A DNA stretch of 64,000 bases, taken from assembly GCA_019096155.1 (NCBI GenBank), contig JAHCVI010000001.1, positions 1,178,001 through 1,242,000 of the forward strand, in the 5' to 3' direction. This DNA comes from Staphylotrichum longicolle. Its lineage: Eukaryota > Ascomycota > Sordariomycetes > Sordariales > Chaetomiaceae. Made by a program: the position numbers and the translations under genes. How positions within the stretch are numbered: the stretch's first letter is position 1; each line of letters starts with the position of its first letter. The notes under the pieces are model-generated. The model did no database searches, had not been told where the DNA came from, and was given only the letters and a program-made list of their open reading frames with translations. Of the stretch, positions 46,739-55,891 are shown piece after piece.

Positions 46739-47879
46739 TTAGTACGTGGCCTTGAGTCTCTGGACCAAGTACTCCCCGCTGTTGATGCCCTCATACTTCT
46801 TGTCCGCCTCGGTGGCATACGTCCCGGGAATGGCCTCGATAAAGTCCTTGAAGTTGGGATTGCAAAAGTATCTGTATCACATTAGCCACCCACCTGCCGC
46901 CCTTTCCCGGAAGAGTCAACTCACGCAATGCTATACCTCGCCGGGTACGTCTCCCCCTCTTTACTCTCCTCCTTTCTGGGCGGCTCAACAACCCGATGCA
47001 CCGTACTCTTGATCGTCTCGTTGCTCCACCTTGCCAACAGATCACCCGCATTTACCACGCAAGTCCCCTCAATGGGCGTGGCATCCACGAATGCTCCTCC
47101 GGGGCTCTGCACCTGCAGCCCGCCCCGGTCGTCCTGAAACAGAAACGTGATCGACCCGTAATCTGAGTGCTCGCCGGCCCGGACCTGGCCCAGGTTGATC
47201 TGGAACACGTCCCTCCGCACGGCCGGGTAGTGAAGCAGGCGCAGGGTGTTATCGCCGTCGCAGACGAACCGGTCGAAGAAGGTCTCGGGGAGGGACATGC
47301 CGACGGCGATGGCGCGCATGACCGAGGTGTGGAGTGAAGCGAGCTGGGTGAAGAAGAAGGTCATGGTCTGCTTGAAGCCGGCGAGTTTGGTTTCCTCCGT
47401 TTCGGGGGGCCAACGATTGGGGTGCGAGGGCTCGTCGTCGCGGCCTATCTCGAAGGATTCTTTGATGTCGGGGATGGAGGTGCGCAAGGCCGAGACGGCG
47501 GCGCTGGAGGTCAGCTGGGACACCTTCTCGCGGCCGGGGGAAGAGTAACCGCGGTTGGCTTCGGGGGTGCTCCATGCAAGGCTGTCCTTGGTGGAGGCTG
47601 GAAGGCGAAAGAAACTGGCCGAGGTGTCGAAGACATGGGCGACGGTGGCGGGTGGGATGGGGATGTTGGAGAGGTAGATGAAACCCGCAGTCTGGAAGCC
47701 AGTGAGAATGGCTTTGGCTGTCTCGAGTTTCTGCGCGGGGGAACCGTCGAGAAATTTGGAAAAGTCGATGAGCTGGTGTGGGCGGTGTAAGTGAGTGTCG
47801 AGGGTGCCTCCAGGCTCTGAGTACTCTAAGTGCCTACCGGGATGAGTAGCCCGTCTCCCTGCACAGCGGCTTTCTCCAT
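46739..47879 (-). CDS. Thymine 7-hydroxylase (2-oxoglutarate/Fe(II) oxygenase)
   Basis: Three exons on the reverse strand, 47838-47879, 46925-47772 and 46739-46871 (introns 65 and 53 nt), give 340 residues. The protein begins MEKAAVQGDGLLIPLIDFSKFL and ends GEYLVQRLKATY, both closely like Neurospora thymine 7-hydroxylase as I remember it; so are the length and the internal blocks TPEANRGYSSPGREKVSQLT and RAGEHSDYGSIT. The iron triad is His216, Asp218, His273, and the 2-oxoglutarate clamp RYS is at 293-295. The family oxidises the thymine methyl group in three steps via 5-hydroxymethyluracil and 5-formyluracil to uracil-5-carboxylate. The next gene, divergently transcribed across 823 bp, encodes the decarboxylase for that product, which strongly supports the function. 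Other isopenicillin-N-synthase-like oxygenases are less likely. Confidence 0.9.
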
Positions 47880-48286
47880 TGTGCCTTGATGCACGTTCTG
47901 TCTGTCTGGATTAGAGTGTGAGATGTTCTCAAGGCCGTGAATGTTTTTAATCCGCAGGCCCTCAACAATGTGTCTCTCGGCAGGAACAAGACGAGAAGAA
48001 ATAGTCGAGAGACGAAGCAGTCTGGCGGGGATGATATGGACTGGAGAGGCGGAAGGTGGCAGCGCTTTGTGCTACCGGATTCAGATCACCTGCAACTCAG
48101 GCATGTCTCACCGACCGCAGCTGCTCCCTAGACCCTTCATGTTGCCAGAGACCAGAGCAAGCCCGCCGCTGCTTGGAACACCTCAGCACTGGTGACTATC
48201 CCTCGTGATTGTTCTGTAACGAGTCCATCTGAAACCAAGAGTGGTCTCAAAATACTCATGGTTTATCCATCAACCTAATGTCGGTT

Positions 48287-48418
48287 TTATCAGCAGTCAG
48301 TGAGCGCACTTCAGTTGCTTCCTGGTGCGTGTGTTGCCCCTTCCCGACCACACAGCACTGTTGGAGCGCTGTTGTCGCACCGATAAGATCCCTGCAGAGA
48401 TCGCCCGTCCACAGATAA
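48287..48418. promoter_or_regulatory. Cluster of three GATA-factor sites (HGATAR)
   Basis: The sites are TGATAA on the reverse strand at 48287-48292, CGATAAG at 48381-48387 and AGATAA at 48413-48418. The last two are about 30 bp apart, the spacing class favoured by the fungal nitrogen regulators AreA/NIT2. Binding is inferred from motif match and from the nitrogen-salvage role of the flanking genes. Confidence 0.5.
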
Positions 48419-48518
48419 CCAAGTGGGGTTCGGGCGCGGGAAGTGGAGGTGCGGGGTTAGTCCCGACTTGGCATCGAAGCTTGCTTTCCTAACTGAGCCT
48501 GGCTCGCCTGGTTCATCC

Positions 48519-48558
48519 GTGCAAGTGCAAGGAAGTGCAAGTGCAAGTGCAAGTGCTA
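48519..48558. repeat. GTGCAA hexamer repeat
   Basis: About six copies of GTGCAA/AAGTGC with small interruptions lie 145-185 bp upstream of the decarboxylase ATG, probably in its 5' leader. Confidence 0.75.
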
Positions 48559-48702
48559 CCGAAGTGCCTTGCCCAAGTCGGGTACTCTTATGCTCAATAT
48601 TCTGGTTGGGTTGCTGCCTTCAGTAACTCCTTTCACGAAATAAAACAGGCAATCACCATAACTGACAGCACCCAGCTTAACACCAGCATCAAACTTACTA
48701 CC

Positions 48703-49875
48703 ATGGCCAACCCAACGCCCACTCCCGAGATTGTCGATATCCACACCCACATGTACCCCCCAGAGTACATCTCCCTCCTCTCGGCACGCGACACCATTCC
48801 CCTCGTGCGCACCTTCCCCTCTTCTCCAGACCCACGCCTCATCCTCCTCGAAGCCGAGCTCCCCTCCCTCGAACGCGCCCTGCGCGATCCGGCCGCACCC
48901 CTCCCCGGCCGGCCCCTCACCAAGCACTTCACCTCCCTCCCGCAAAAGCTCTCCTTCATGGCCCGCCACAACATCACCACCTCGGTCCTCTCCCTCGCCA
49001 ACCCCTGGCTCGACTTCCTCCCCGCCTCGGAGGCCGGGCCCATCGCCTCGCAAATCAACGCCTCCTTCGAATCCATGTGCGCCTCCTCCTCCTCCCATTC
49101 CCATCCAGGACAGAAGCTCTTCTTCTTCGGCACCCCCCCCCTCTCCGCCCCCGCCCCAACCATCCTCGCGTCCGTCACCCACCTCACCACCCTCCCCCAC
49201 TGCCGCGGCATCATCCTGGGCACGACCGGCCTCGGCTCGGGACTAGACGACCCGGCCCTGCTCCCCATCCTGCACGCCCTCGCCGACTCTCACCTGCCCG
49301 TCTTCCTGCACCCGCACTACGGCCTGCCCAACGCCGTCTGGGGCCCCCGTTCGGCCGAGTACGGCCACGTGCTCCCCCTGGCGCTGGGGTTCCCGATGGA
49401 GACGACGATCGCCGTCGCGCGCATGTTCCTCGCGGGCGTGTTCGACGCGGTGCCCGCGCTGCGAATGGTGCTGGCGCATTCGGGGGGCACGCTGCCGTTC
49501 CTGGCGGGGCGGGTGGAGAGCTGCGTGGCGCACGACGAGGCGTTGGCTGCTGCTGCTGCCTCCGAGAAGGGAGAGAAGAGGAGGAGGAGGACGGTGTGGG
49601 AGGTGCTGAGGGAGCAGGTGTATCTGGATGCGGTGGTGTACAGTGAGGTGGGATTGAGGGCGGCTGTGGAGGCGAGTGGGGTGGACAGGTTGATGTTTGG
49701 GACGGATCATCCGTTTTTTCCGCCTGTTGGGGGGCAGGGGGATAGCGAAGGGGAGTGGGAGAGTGTGAGGTTGAACGTGGAAGCCGTGGAGAGGGCGCTG
49801 GGGAAGGGGAGCGAGGAGGCGGGGATGATCATGGGGGGCAATGCGGTGAGGGTGTTGAGGCTGTTTGAGGAGTAG
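48703..49875 (+). CDS. Isoorotate (uracil-5-carboxylate) decarboxylase
   Basis: A single exon, 390 residues, started at the ATG in context CTACCATGG; the frame is open further upstream but has no ATG. An amidohydrolase-2 TIM barrel with metal ligands His14 and His16 (DIHTHMYPPEY), His203 (FLHPHYG), His259 (LAHSGGTLPFLAGR) and Asp335 (MFGTDHPFFPP). Long blocks such as CRGIILGTTGLGSGLDDP, SAEYGHVLPLALGFPMETT and EQVYLDAVVYSEVGL closely resemble the fungal isoorotate decarboxylases of Cordyceps and Metarhizium as I recall them. The enzyme releases CO2 from uracil-5-carboxylate to give uracil, the last step of thymidine salvage. An insert after residue 126 (SSSSHSHPG) and another near 283-297 (KGEKRRRR) lengthen it slightly. 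It is divergent from thymine 7-hydroxylase and convergent with DBP8. Confidence 0.92.
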   Translation: MANPTPTPEIVDIHTHMYPPEYISLLSARDTIPLVRTFPSSPDPRLILLEAELPSLERALRDPAAPLPGRPLTKHFTSLPQKLSFMARHNITTSVLSLANPWLDFLPASEAGPIASQINASFESMCASSSSHSHPGQKLFFFGTPPLSAPAPTILASVTHLTTLPHCRGIILGTTGLGSGLDDPALLPILHALADSHLPVFLHPHYGLPNAVWGPRSAEYGHVLPLALGFPMETTIAVARMFLAGVFDAVPALRMVLAHSGGTLPFLAGRVESCVAHDEALAAAAASEKGEKRRRRTVWEVLREQVYLDAVVYSEVGLRAAVEASGVDRLMFGTDHPFFPPVGGQGDSEGEWESVRLNVEAVERALGKGSEEAGMIMGGNAVRVLRLFEE

Positions 49876-50009
49876 CAGGTGGTGATATGTTGCGTTGGGT
49901 TCTGCGTGGTAGATGGAGCTACCTATCATTAACAGGTGTCTAAAGTAAACAGCATATCGACTGATTGTGGTGGTATCAGGAACAACACGGCTGCGGACAC
50001 TCAACTGGC

Positions 50010-51758
50010 CTAATCCACCCTTAGCCTCTGCTTCCCGCGCTTCCTCTTGCCGCCCACCTCCCTCTGCTCCTCCACTTCCAACAACGCCTCCCGCTTCTTC
50101 TCCCCAACCAGCTTCAGCGCGTCCCTCACCACCCGCGTCTCCAGGTTGACGCCCTCCTCCTGCCACGCCTCCATCTGCCTGCCCACGCGCTGCTCGATCG
50201 CCAGCACCAGCTCGACGTCCCGCTGCCCCACAAAGGTCACGGCGTCGCCCTTGCGCCCCGCACGCGCCGTACGGCCGACCCGGTGGATGTAGTCGTCCGG
50301 GTCCCGGGGGATGTCGTAGTTGACCACCAGCTTCACCTCGGGGATGTCGAGACCGCGCGCGGGCGACGTCGGTCGCCACCAGGATGCGCGCCGCCGAGGC
50401 GCGGAAGCGGGCCAGGTTGTCGATGCGATGCGCTGCCGCTGGGGCAGCTTGGAGTGCAGCGCCGTCACGCGGTGGTCGAGCAGGCGGAGGAGATGGTGCA
50501 GGAAGTCGGCGGTCGAGGTCCGGTTGCAGAAGATGATGACCGACTGGTCCACGTTGGCCGGGGTCAGGAGGAACATGTGCAGGTAGTGCTCGCGGTGGGT
50601 CACGGGGACCTGGAGGTGCATCTGGTTGAGCGTGGGCGGGATGGCGAGCTTGTCCGTGTCGACCTCGCACACGAAGACGGGGTCGCGGCCGGGCTGTCGC
50701 GGCATGTTTTTGAGGGCCATGACCTCTGGGGTGATGGTGGCTGTGAAGAGCAGCGTCTGCCGCTCGGCGGGCGGCGGGAGCGCGCCGAAGCATTCCTCCA
50801 CGTCCGGCAGCATGCTTCCCGGTCCGTTGGCGGCGAGCAGCCTGTCGGCTTCGTCGAGGACGACAAAGCGGACGCGCTTCAGCCCGCAGATCGTGTCTTC
50901 ACCCGACGTGCGGATGTGGTCGGCCAGGCGGCCCGGGGTGGCAATGACGACGTGTGGCCGCTGGGCCAGGGCGATGGCCTGCGACCGCATGTCTGAGCCG
51001 CCCGTGACGAGGATGGCCTTGAGAGACTGTGGCGAGGAAATGGCCTTGACTTGCTCGTAGATCTGCAGAGCGAGCTCACTGAGCAGCAACTTGTTAGTAC
51101 GTGCCATTCAGCAAAACACGACAGGCAATACGCACCGAGTCGGCGTCAGGATGACGGCGAAGATGGCGGACGGGTTCTCGGCCCATTTCTGTAGAATGGG
51201 CGCGGCAAAGGCCACCGTCTTACCCGAACCGGTCCTGCTCCCGCCGATGCAGTCCCTTCCTTTGAGCAGCATCGGGATGCTCTCCCTTTGAATGGCGGTG
51301 GGCCGCTTGATGGCCATGTTGGCCAGCGACTGCACCAGCCATGGCCGGAGACCCAGCGAGTCGAAGGTGGTGTTGGCGTCCAGCGGTGCCGTGACCCGGG
51401 ACTCGGGCTCGGGGTCGGGGTCGCTTGGGGGTGCCGCCTCGACCTTGGGCGCGGCCTGGGGTTTGCGGTTTATGCGTGAGGGCACATTGAAGGCAGACTT
51501 GATGATCTTCGGCTCGGCATGACTAGCAGCCGCAGGAGTGGTGCGGCGTCGTTTCCTGGGGCTGTCACTGTCTAGGGCATCTGAATCGGAGGTTACATTC
51601 TGGTCGTCTTGATCCTGCTCCCCGGAGTGTGTTGAGCTTGCATCTGAGCCTGCAACTGAGCCTGAATCTGAATCTGAATCCGAAGCCCCATCGATTGCAT
51701 CGACCCGGTCCACAGGCTTGCCCCTGACTTTACCCTTTGCAGAGGTGATTGACGGCAT
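50010..51758 (-). CDS. DBP8: DEAD-box RNA helicase DBP8, motif V scrambled
   Basis: Two exons on the reverse strand, 51136-51758 and 50010-51078 (57-nt intron with ACTAAC branch), give 563 residues. An acidic Ser/Asp N-terminus precedes the helicase core: Q motif (FDSLGLRPWL...RPTAIQ), motif I GSRTGSGKT, Ia TPTRELA across the splice, ATPGR, DEAD, TAT, IIFCNRTSTADFLHHLL and HRVGRTARAGR. This order and spacing fit Dbp8, a nucleolar helicase needed for 40S subunit maturation. Between IV and VI the written protein reads RIASTTWPASAPRRRASWW. Another frame over the same DNA gives the conserved RIDNLARFRASAARILVATDVA. A 5-base tandem duplication (GCGAT twice, 50421-50432) and one extra base (about 50352-50362) account for this and restore the frame, since their sum is six. 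If real, motif V is destroyed. Confidence 0.9.
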
Positions 51759-53831
51759 GGCTAATCTGACGACCCAGTCAAACACTTGCCCCCTTGCAGC
51801 TGAATAGTTCGAAAATGCTCAGACGACTCGGGGCGATGTGATGAGCCTGAGAATCAATGAATGGAAGCTGCAAATCGAAAAATTTGGTCAAGGGTTCACG
51901 ATAAACTGTGGGGCGCGCTTGGCACTGGGCAGCGGGCGACGATGAGTGGATCTCGGTTCGGGGAGCCGCGACCCACTCCAACCTCAAACGACTCCACCGT
52001 GCCTGCCGACCAACAACAATGCGCATCACAGCGCTTAAGTGAAGAGGCGCTGCCTGGGGCTGCTTGGGCGCTTGGGAGTGCCGTCTGTGCATCCAGCACA
52101 GTCTGAGAAGCCACAGGCACCGTAAAGTCAGAAGAAGAAGCCCAGAAGCAGACTCCAGGCTGAAGCGCAAGAAACTGGCCTGAAATGTGGCTCGATCCTC
52201 AACCCCAGATATCAGTCGGTCTACCAACCTGGTTGGAAGTCATCAATCCATCATTCCGGATATCAAGAAATGGGGCTGACCACATGGCGATTCGTTTGGA
52301 ATGTTGCACACTGTGGAACAGTCAAGAAGGCACATCCTCTGCAATGATAAGGGTGAGGCACTTCGGCAAGCGCGCTGCTCACGTCAGCTCGGCACGGTAG
52401 TTCAGTGGCAAGCTATCAACCTCAAACGGTTCAACATGCCATCTTGGTTGAACAAGACTCTGCGCAATACGCACGGTATGTACAGAGGGCGAAATCGGCA
52501 GACGGTGCCGTCGACCAGACCAGACGACAGTTCCCACATGCACTAAGCAGGACTGTCATTCCCGATGACCTGCAGACAGCCGTCCGACGTTCATGGGTGG
52601 CAGACAGCGCACGCAGGGGTGACGTCTGTCTGGGCGAGGTGGGCTCAAGCCAGGGCAGCGAGAGGGGCGAGGGTCGTTGATCCGGGCGGCTAAGGTACCA
52701 CGCAAATCCACCATCCCTGGCAAGCCGTTGGGAGTTTGGGGCTCTGGGATGCATCCAGACTGCCCGAGTCCTGGACAAGAGTCCTGGATCCTTTCACCTC
52801 TTCTCACCCACCCGCTTCGTGTTGCATTGTGATTTGCTTTGAGAGCTTTCAAGTCATTCAGTCACGGCAGCTACGTAACCTCCTCGCTGGTGTTCAGTTC
52901 TCCTTTCCGACTCCAATCGAGCTTTCTGGTTCGTCTCTGGTGCTCTTTGTGTCCATCAAACCCGGCTCATTCAAAGGCCTTCCCGCTGCAATACCTCCAC
53001 TGGTAGGTTTGTCGGTTTTGAGGCCCCCCCGCCTTGTGCCGGCAGGCCTCGAGGACCCCTGGTCCATCCCGCCCCGGGCATTGGCCGGGCCGGAGCAATC
53101 ACTGGGCAGTGGAGTCAGGGGAGCCCCTGGCACCTGAAAGGGCGCCTGCACAATCCACAGGAGCCGTGGAGGGGCTCGTCCCTTGAACTTGATTCATCAA
53201 AGCACACGCTCCCCATCCCAGGGCATCCATCCCCAACGCTCCCCTAACGGTCGACACCTCAACCGACCCGAAGAGGCGCACCACCAACTCCGCGGACGCC
53301 TCCCGAGCGACAAAAGGGGACGCCTGCCTCGCTGCCGCAAACACGAGTGATTTGCGCCATTTGCATCCTCTTGCGCACGCCGAGACTCAACGGAACCGTT
53401 CATCCAATCCATCCGCCCACCCATCATCCAACCTCATCCAAGACATCCACCCAGCTGGAATCCATCAACCGGCAAACCGGAGAGGCCACTCGGGTCTCAG
53501 CCTAAAGCAGCACCTCCCCCAGCTGCTCGATCCAGCATTTCCTGCGTCCGTTGTGCTTTTGCTCTGCTGCCGTGTTCCACGGCACCTCGCTCCCCTTGGT
53601 CGCTCCTGCATACCAAGTAGCGTCGACAGCCCGTCGCGGCCTTTGTGCTTGTCAGCTTTCGCGCACCTCGACGCTTCGGCCCTATTACCCCCCCGCCAGC
53701 CAGCCTCAGTCGGGATAGCCCACTGCATCTCGCCCTGTTTGTCTGCGAGCCAACTCAACCCGGTTTGCTGTCTCCTGTCCCGAGTGGACACCGAACGAGC
53801 CAGGCCGCCCCACGCACCGCCAGGCCCAATA
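51759..53831. other. Divergent intergenic region DBP8 / MKK1
   Basis: A 2.1-kb spacer. A stretch at 52390-52450 contains GTAGTTCAGTGGCAAGC, resembling a tRNA A box, but no tRNA can be folded. CCATC/CATCC-rich sequence occurs near 53395-53460. The part after about 53000 is pyrimidine-rich and likely the MKK1 5' leader. No gene supported. Confidence 0.4.
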
Positions 53832-55777
53832 ATGGCCGCCCCCCAGAACCAGAGCAGCGACGGCGCTGCAGCCATGGTATGAGCGTCCCCTCTCTTTTTA
53901 CACGGTTTCTTTGCTCGCCCCTCCGTCTGTGGTTTTCACTTTCTCACTTGTTGGAGATCGAATGCTTGCATGTCTGTCTCGTGTGGCTATCTCTCCTCGC
54001 ACTGCTGCCGTCTCGAAGCTCAGACGACAGGTGGATCCTCCCATCGTCAGTTGAGGGGAAGCTCGGCGGAGGAGCGAGATTTCTGGGCATCATCTTGAGA
54101 GAACCCGAACATTGCTGACACGCGCGTGTTGCTCACGATGCAGCCGTCACATCCCGCACTTGGCCTCCCAACAACCATCTCCCATGTCGGTCCCCACCAT
54201 GTCGTCCGCACCACCCTCCTCCGCCCCGCGATTCCCGGCGCTCGCCCGGCCGGCCGTGCTGCCCCTCGCTTGGGGCTCGCCATCCCGCTGTCCTCCAGCG
54301 CAAAGCCTCTTGGGAACCATGGGGCACCCCCTCCGCGGCCCGCCCTCCCTACCCTCACCTTGCGACCCGATGGGCAGCACCGGGGTGCCACAAGAACAGC
54401 CACCTCTCAAGCCTATCCTTAGTCTCAGTCTACAAAGCGCGAGCGGCGGCAGCGAGAGCAGCGCCGCCCACAGCAGGAGTGGAAGCTTCGGCCCGCTCGA
54501 TGGCCGCGCCAGCAACCCGGCCAGCGCCGGCTCTCAGTTTAGCGCCCTCTCCTTTGCCAGCCAATATGGGATAGGGCGACAGACGGGCGACCCCGTATCA
54601 GCTGTCGGGTCCCTATACTCGAACGCGAGTGAAAGTATGGACATGGACCGGGAAGGCATGCTCGAGAGCTTTGATGACCTCGCACTCGAAAAGGCGAGGG
54701 CTGCGGACGTGGAAGACCTGGACGACGAGGGGTGGCGGATCGTGAGCGTGGAGAAGAGGATCATCGAGCTTGGGAACCTGGGTGAGGGCGCCGGAGGTGC
54801 AGTGACAAAATGCAAGCTAAAGGGGCACGACACCGTGTTTGCGTTGAAGGTTCGCAACTTCCCGTGGCGTCTCCGGATTCACAACGCTGACAGTATCTAG
54901 ATCATCACGACAAACCCCGACCCCGACGCCAAGAGGCAGATCATCCGCGAGTTGGGATTCAATAAGGGGTGTGCCTCGCAACACATTTGCCGCTATTACG
55001 GCGCCTTTGTCGACCCGGCGACAGCAACCATCTCCATCGCCATGGAGTTCTGCGAGGGCGGGTCGCTCGACAGCATCTACAAGGAAGTCAAGCGCCTCGG
55101 CGGCCGTACCGGCGAGAAGGTGTTGGGGAAGATCGCAGAGGGCGTGCTCCACGGCTTGACGTATTTGCACTCCAAAAAAATCATCCACCGCGACATCAAG
55201 CCCAGCAACATTCTCCTCTGCCGCAATGGCGATGTGAAGCTCTGCGACTTTGGCGTGTCCGGCGAGTTCGGCACCAAGGGGGATGCCAGCACGTTCATCG
55301 GCACCAGCTACTACATGGCCCCTGAGCGCATCACCGGACAGTCGTACACAATCACGTCGGACGTCTGGTCGACCGGCATCACGCTGCTGGAGGTTGCTCA
55401 GCATCGCTTCCCGTTCCCAGCCGATGGCACTGAGATGCAGCCCCGCGCCACACCCCTTGATCTGCTCACATACATCGTCAAGCACCCTACCCCCAAGCTC
55501 AAGGACGAACCCGCCGCCAACATTTTCTGGAGCAACAACTTCAAGTACTTTATCGAGTGTTGGTAGGTTTTATCGCTTCCTAATTCTGCTCATCAACCAC
55601 CTGAAGCTAACTTCTGGCACTAGTCTCGAGAAGGAACCGGCCCGCCGAGCCAGCCCCTGGCGTATGCTGGAGCACCCCTGGATGAGGGATATGAGCACCA
55701 AGCGTGTGAATATGCGGCGCTACCTGGCCCAAGTATGGGGGTGGGACGACCAGGGCCTGGCTGCACAGACCGCATAG
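53832..55777 (+). CDS. MKK1: Cell-wall-integrity MAP kinase kinase (MKK1), frame-broken in N-terminal region
   Basis: Exons 53832-53876, 54144-54849, 54901-55562 and 55624-55777 (introns 267, 51 and 61 nt). The N-terminus is disordered and Pro-rich (LLRPAIPGARPAG, APRLGLAIP). Then come ESSAAHSRSGSFGPLDGRAS and SAGSQFSALSFASQYG, blocks typical of fungal Mkk1. The kinase domain has LGNLGEGAGGAVTKCKLKG, FALK, HRDIKPSN, DFGVSGEFG, the activation loop STFIGTSYYMAPER and SDVWSTGITLLEVAQHRFPFPADGTEM. This is the MAPKK of the Bck1-Mkk1-Slt2 cascade guarding cell-wall integrity. Exon 2 starts in the frame of LLRPAIPG, but the kinase-proximal part is in the next frame. The switch lies around 54340-54375 (LPTLTL to DPMGSTGV), with no intron possible. 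An extra base, or two missing, in the consensus is likely. The kinase domain itself is intact. Confidence 0.9.
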
Positions 55778-55891
55778 AGTCCTAGATGTGACCAGGTCCA
55801 GCCAGGGCACGACCTCGACCTTGTGGCTGGCCAGGGTGCGGAAGGCGACGCTGAGGATTTCGGGAACGGCGATTCAAACCCATCTTTTCTC

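Larger units (their letters stand above)
47880..48702. promoter_or_regulatory. Shared bidirectional promoter of the thymidine-salvage pair
   Basis: An 823-bp spacer between divergent start codons. It holds three HGATAR sites (separate entry) and a GTGCAA hexamer repeat near the right-hand gene. No third gene is supported here, although short frames exist near 47937-48195. Confidence 0.6.

Noticed and set aside
52388..52445. tRNA-like A-box sequence (GTAGTTCAGTGGCAAGC) followed by GGTTCAAC
   Set aside because: The two boxes are too close, there is no room for an anticodon arm, and no acceptor stem pairs.
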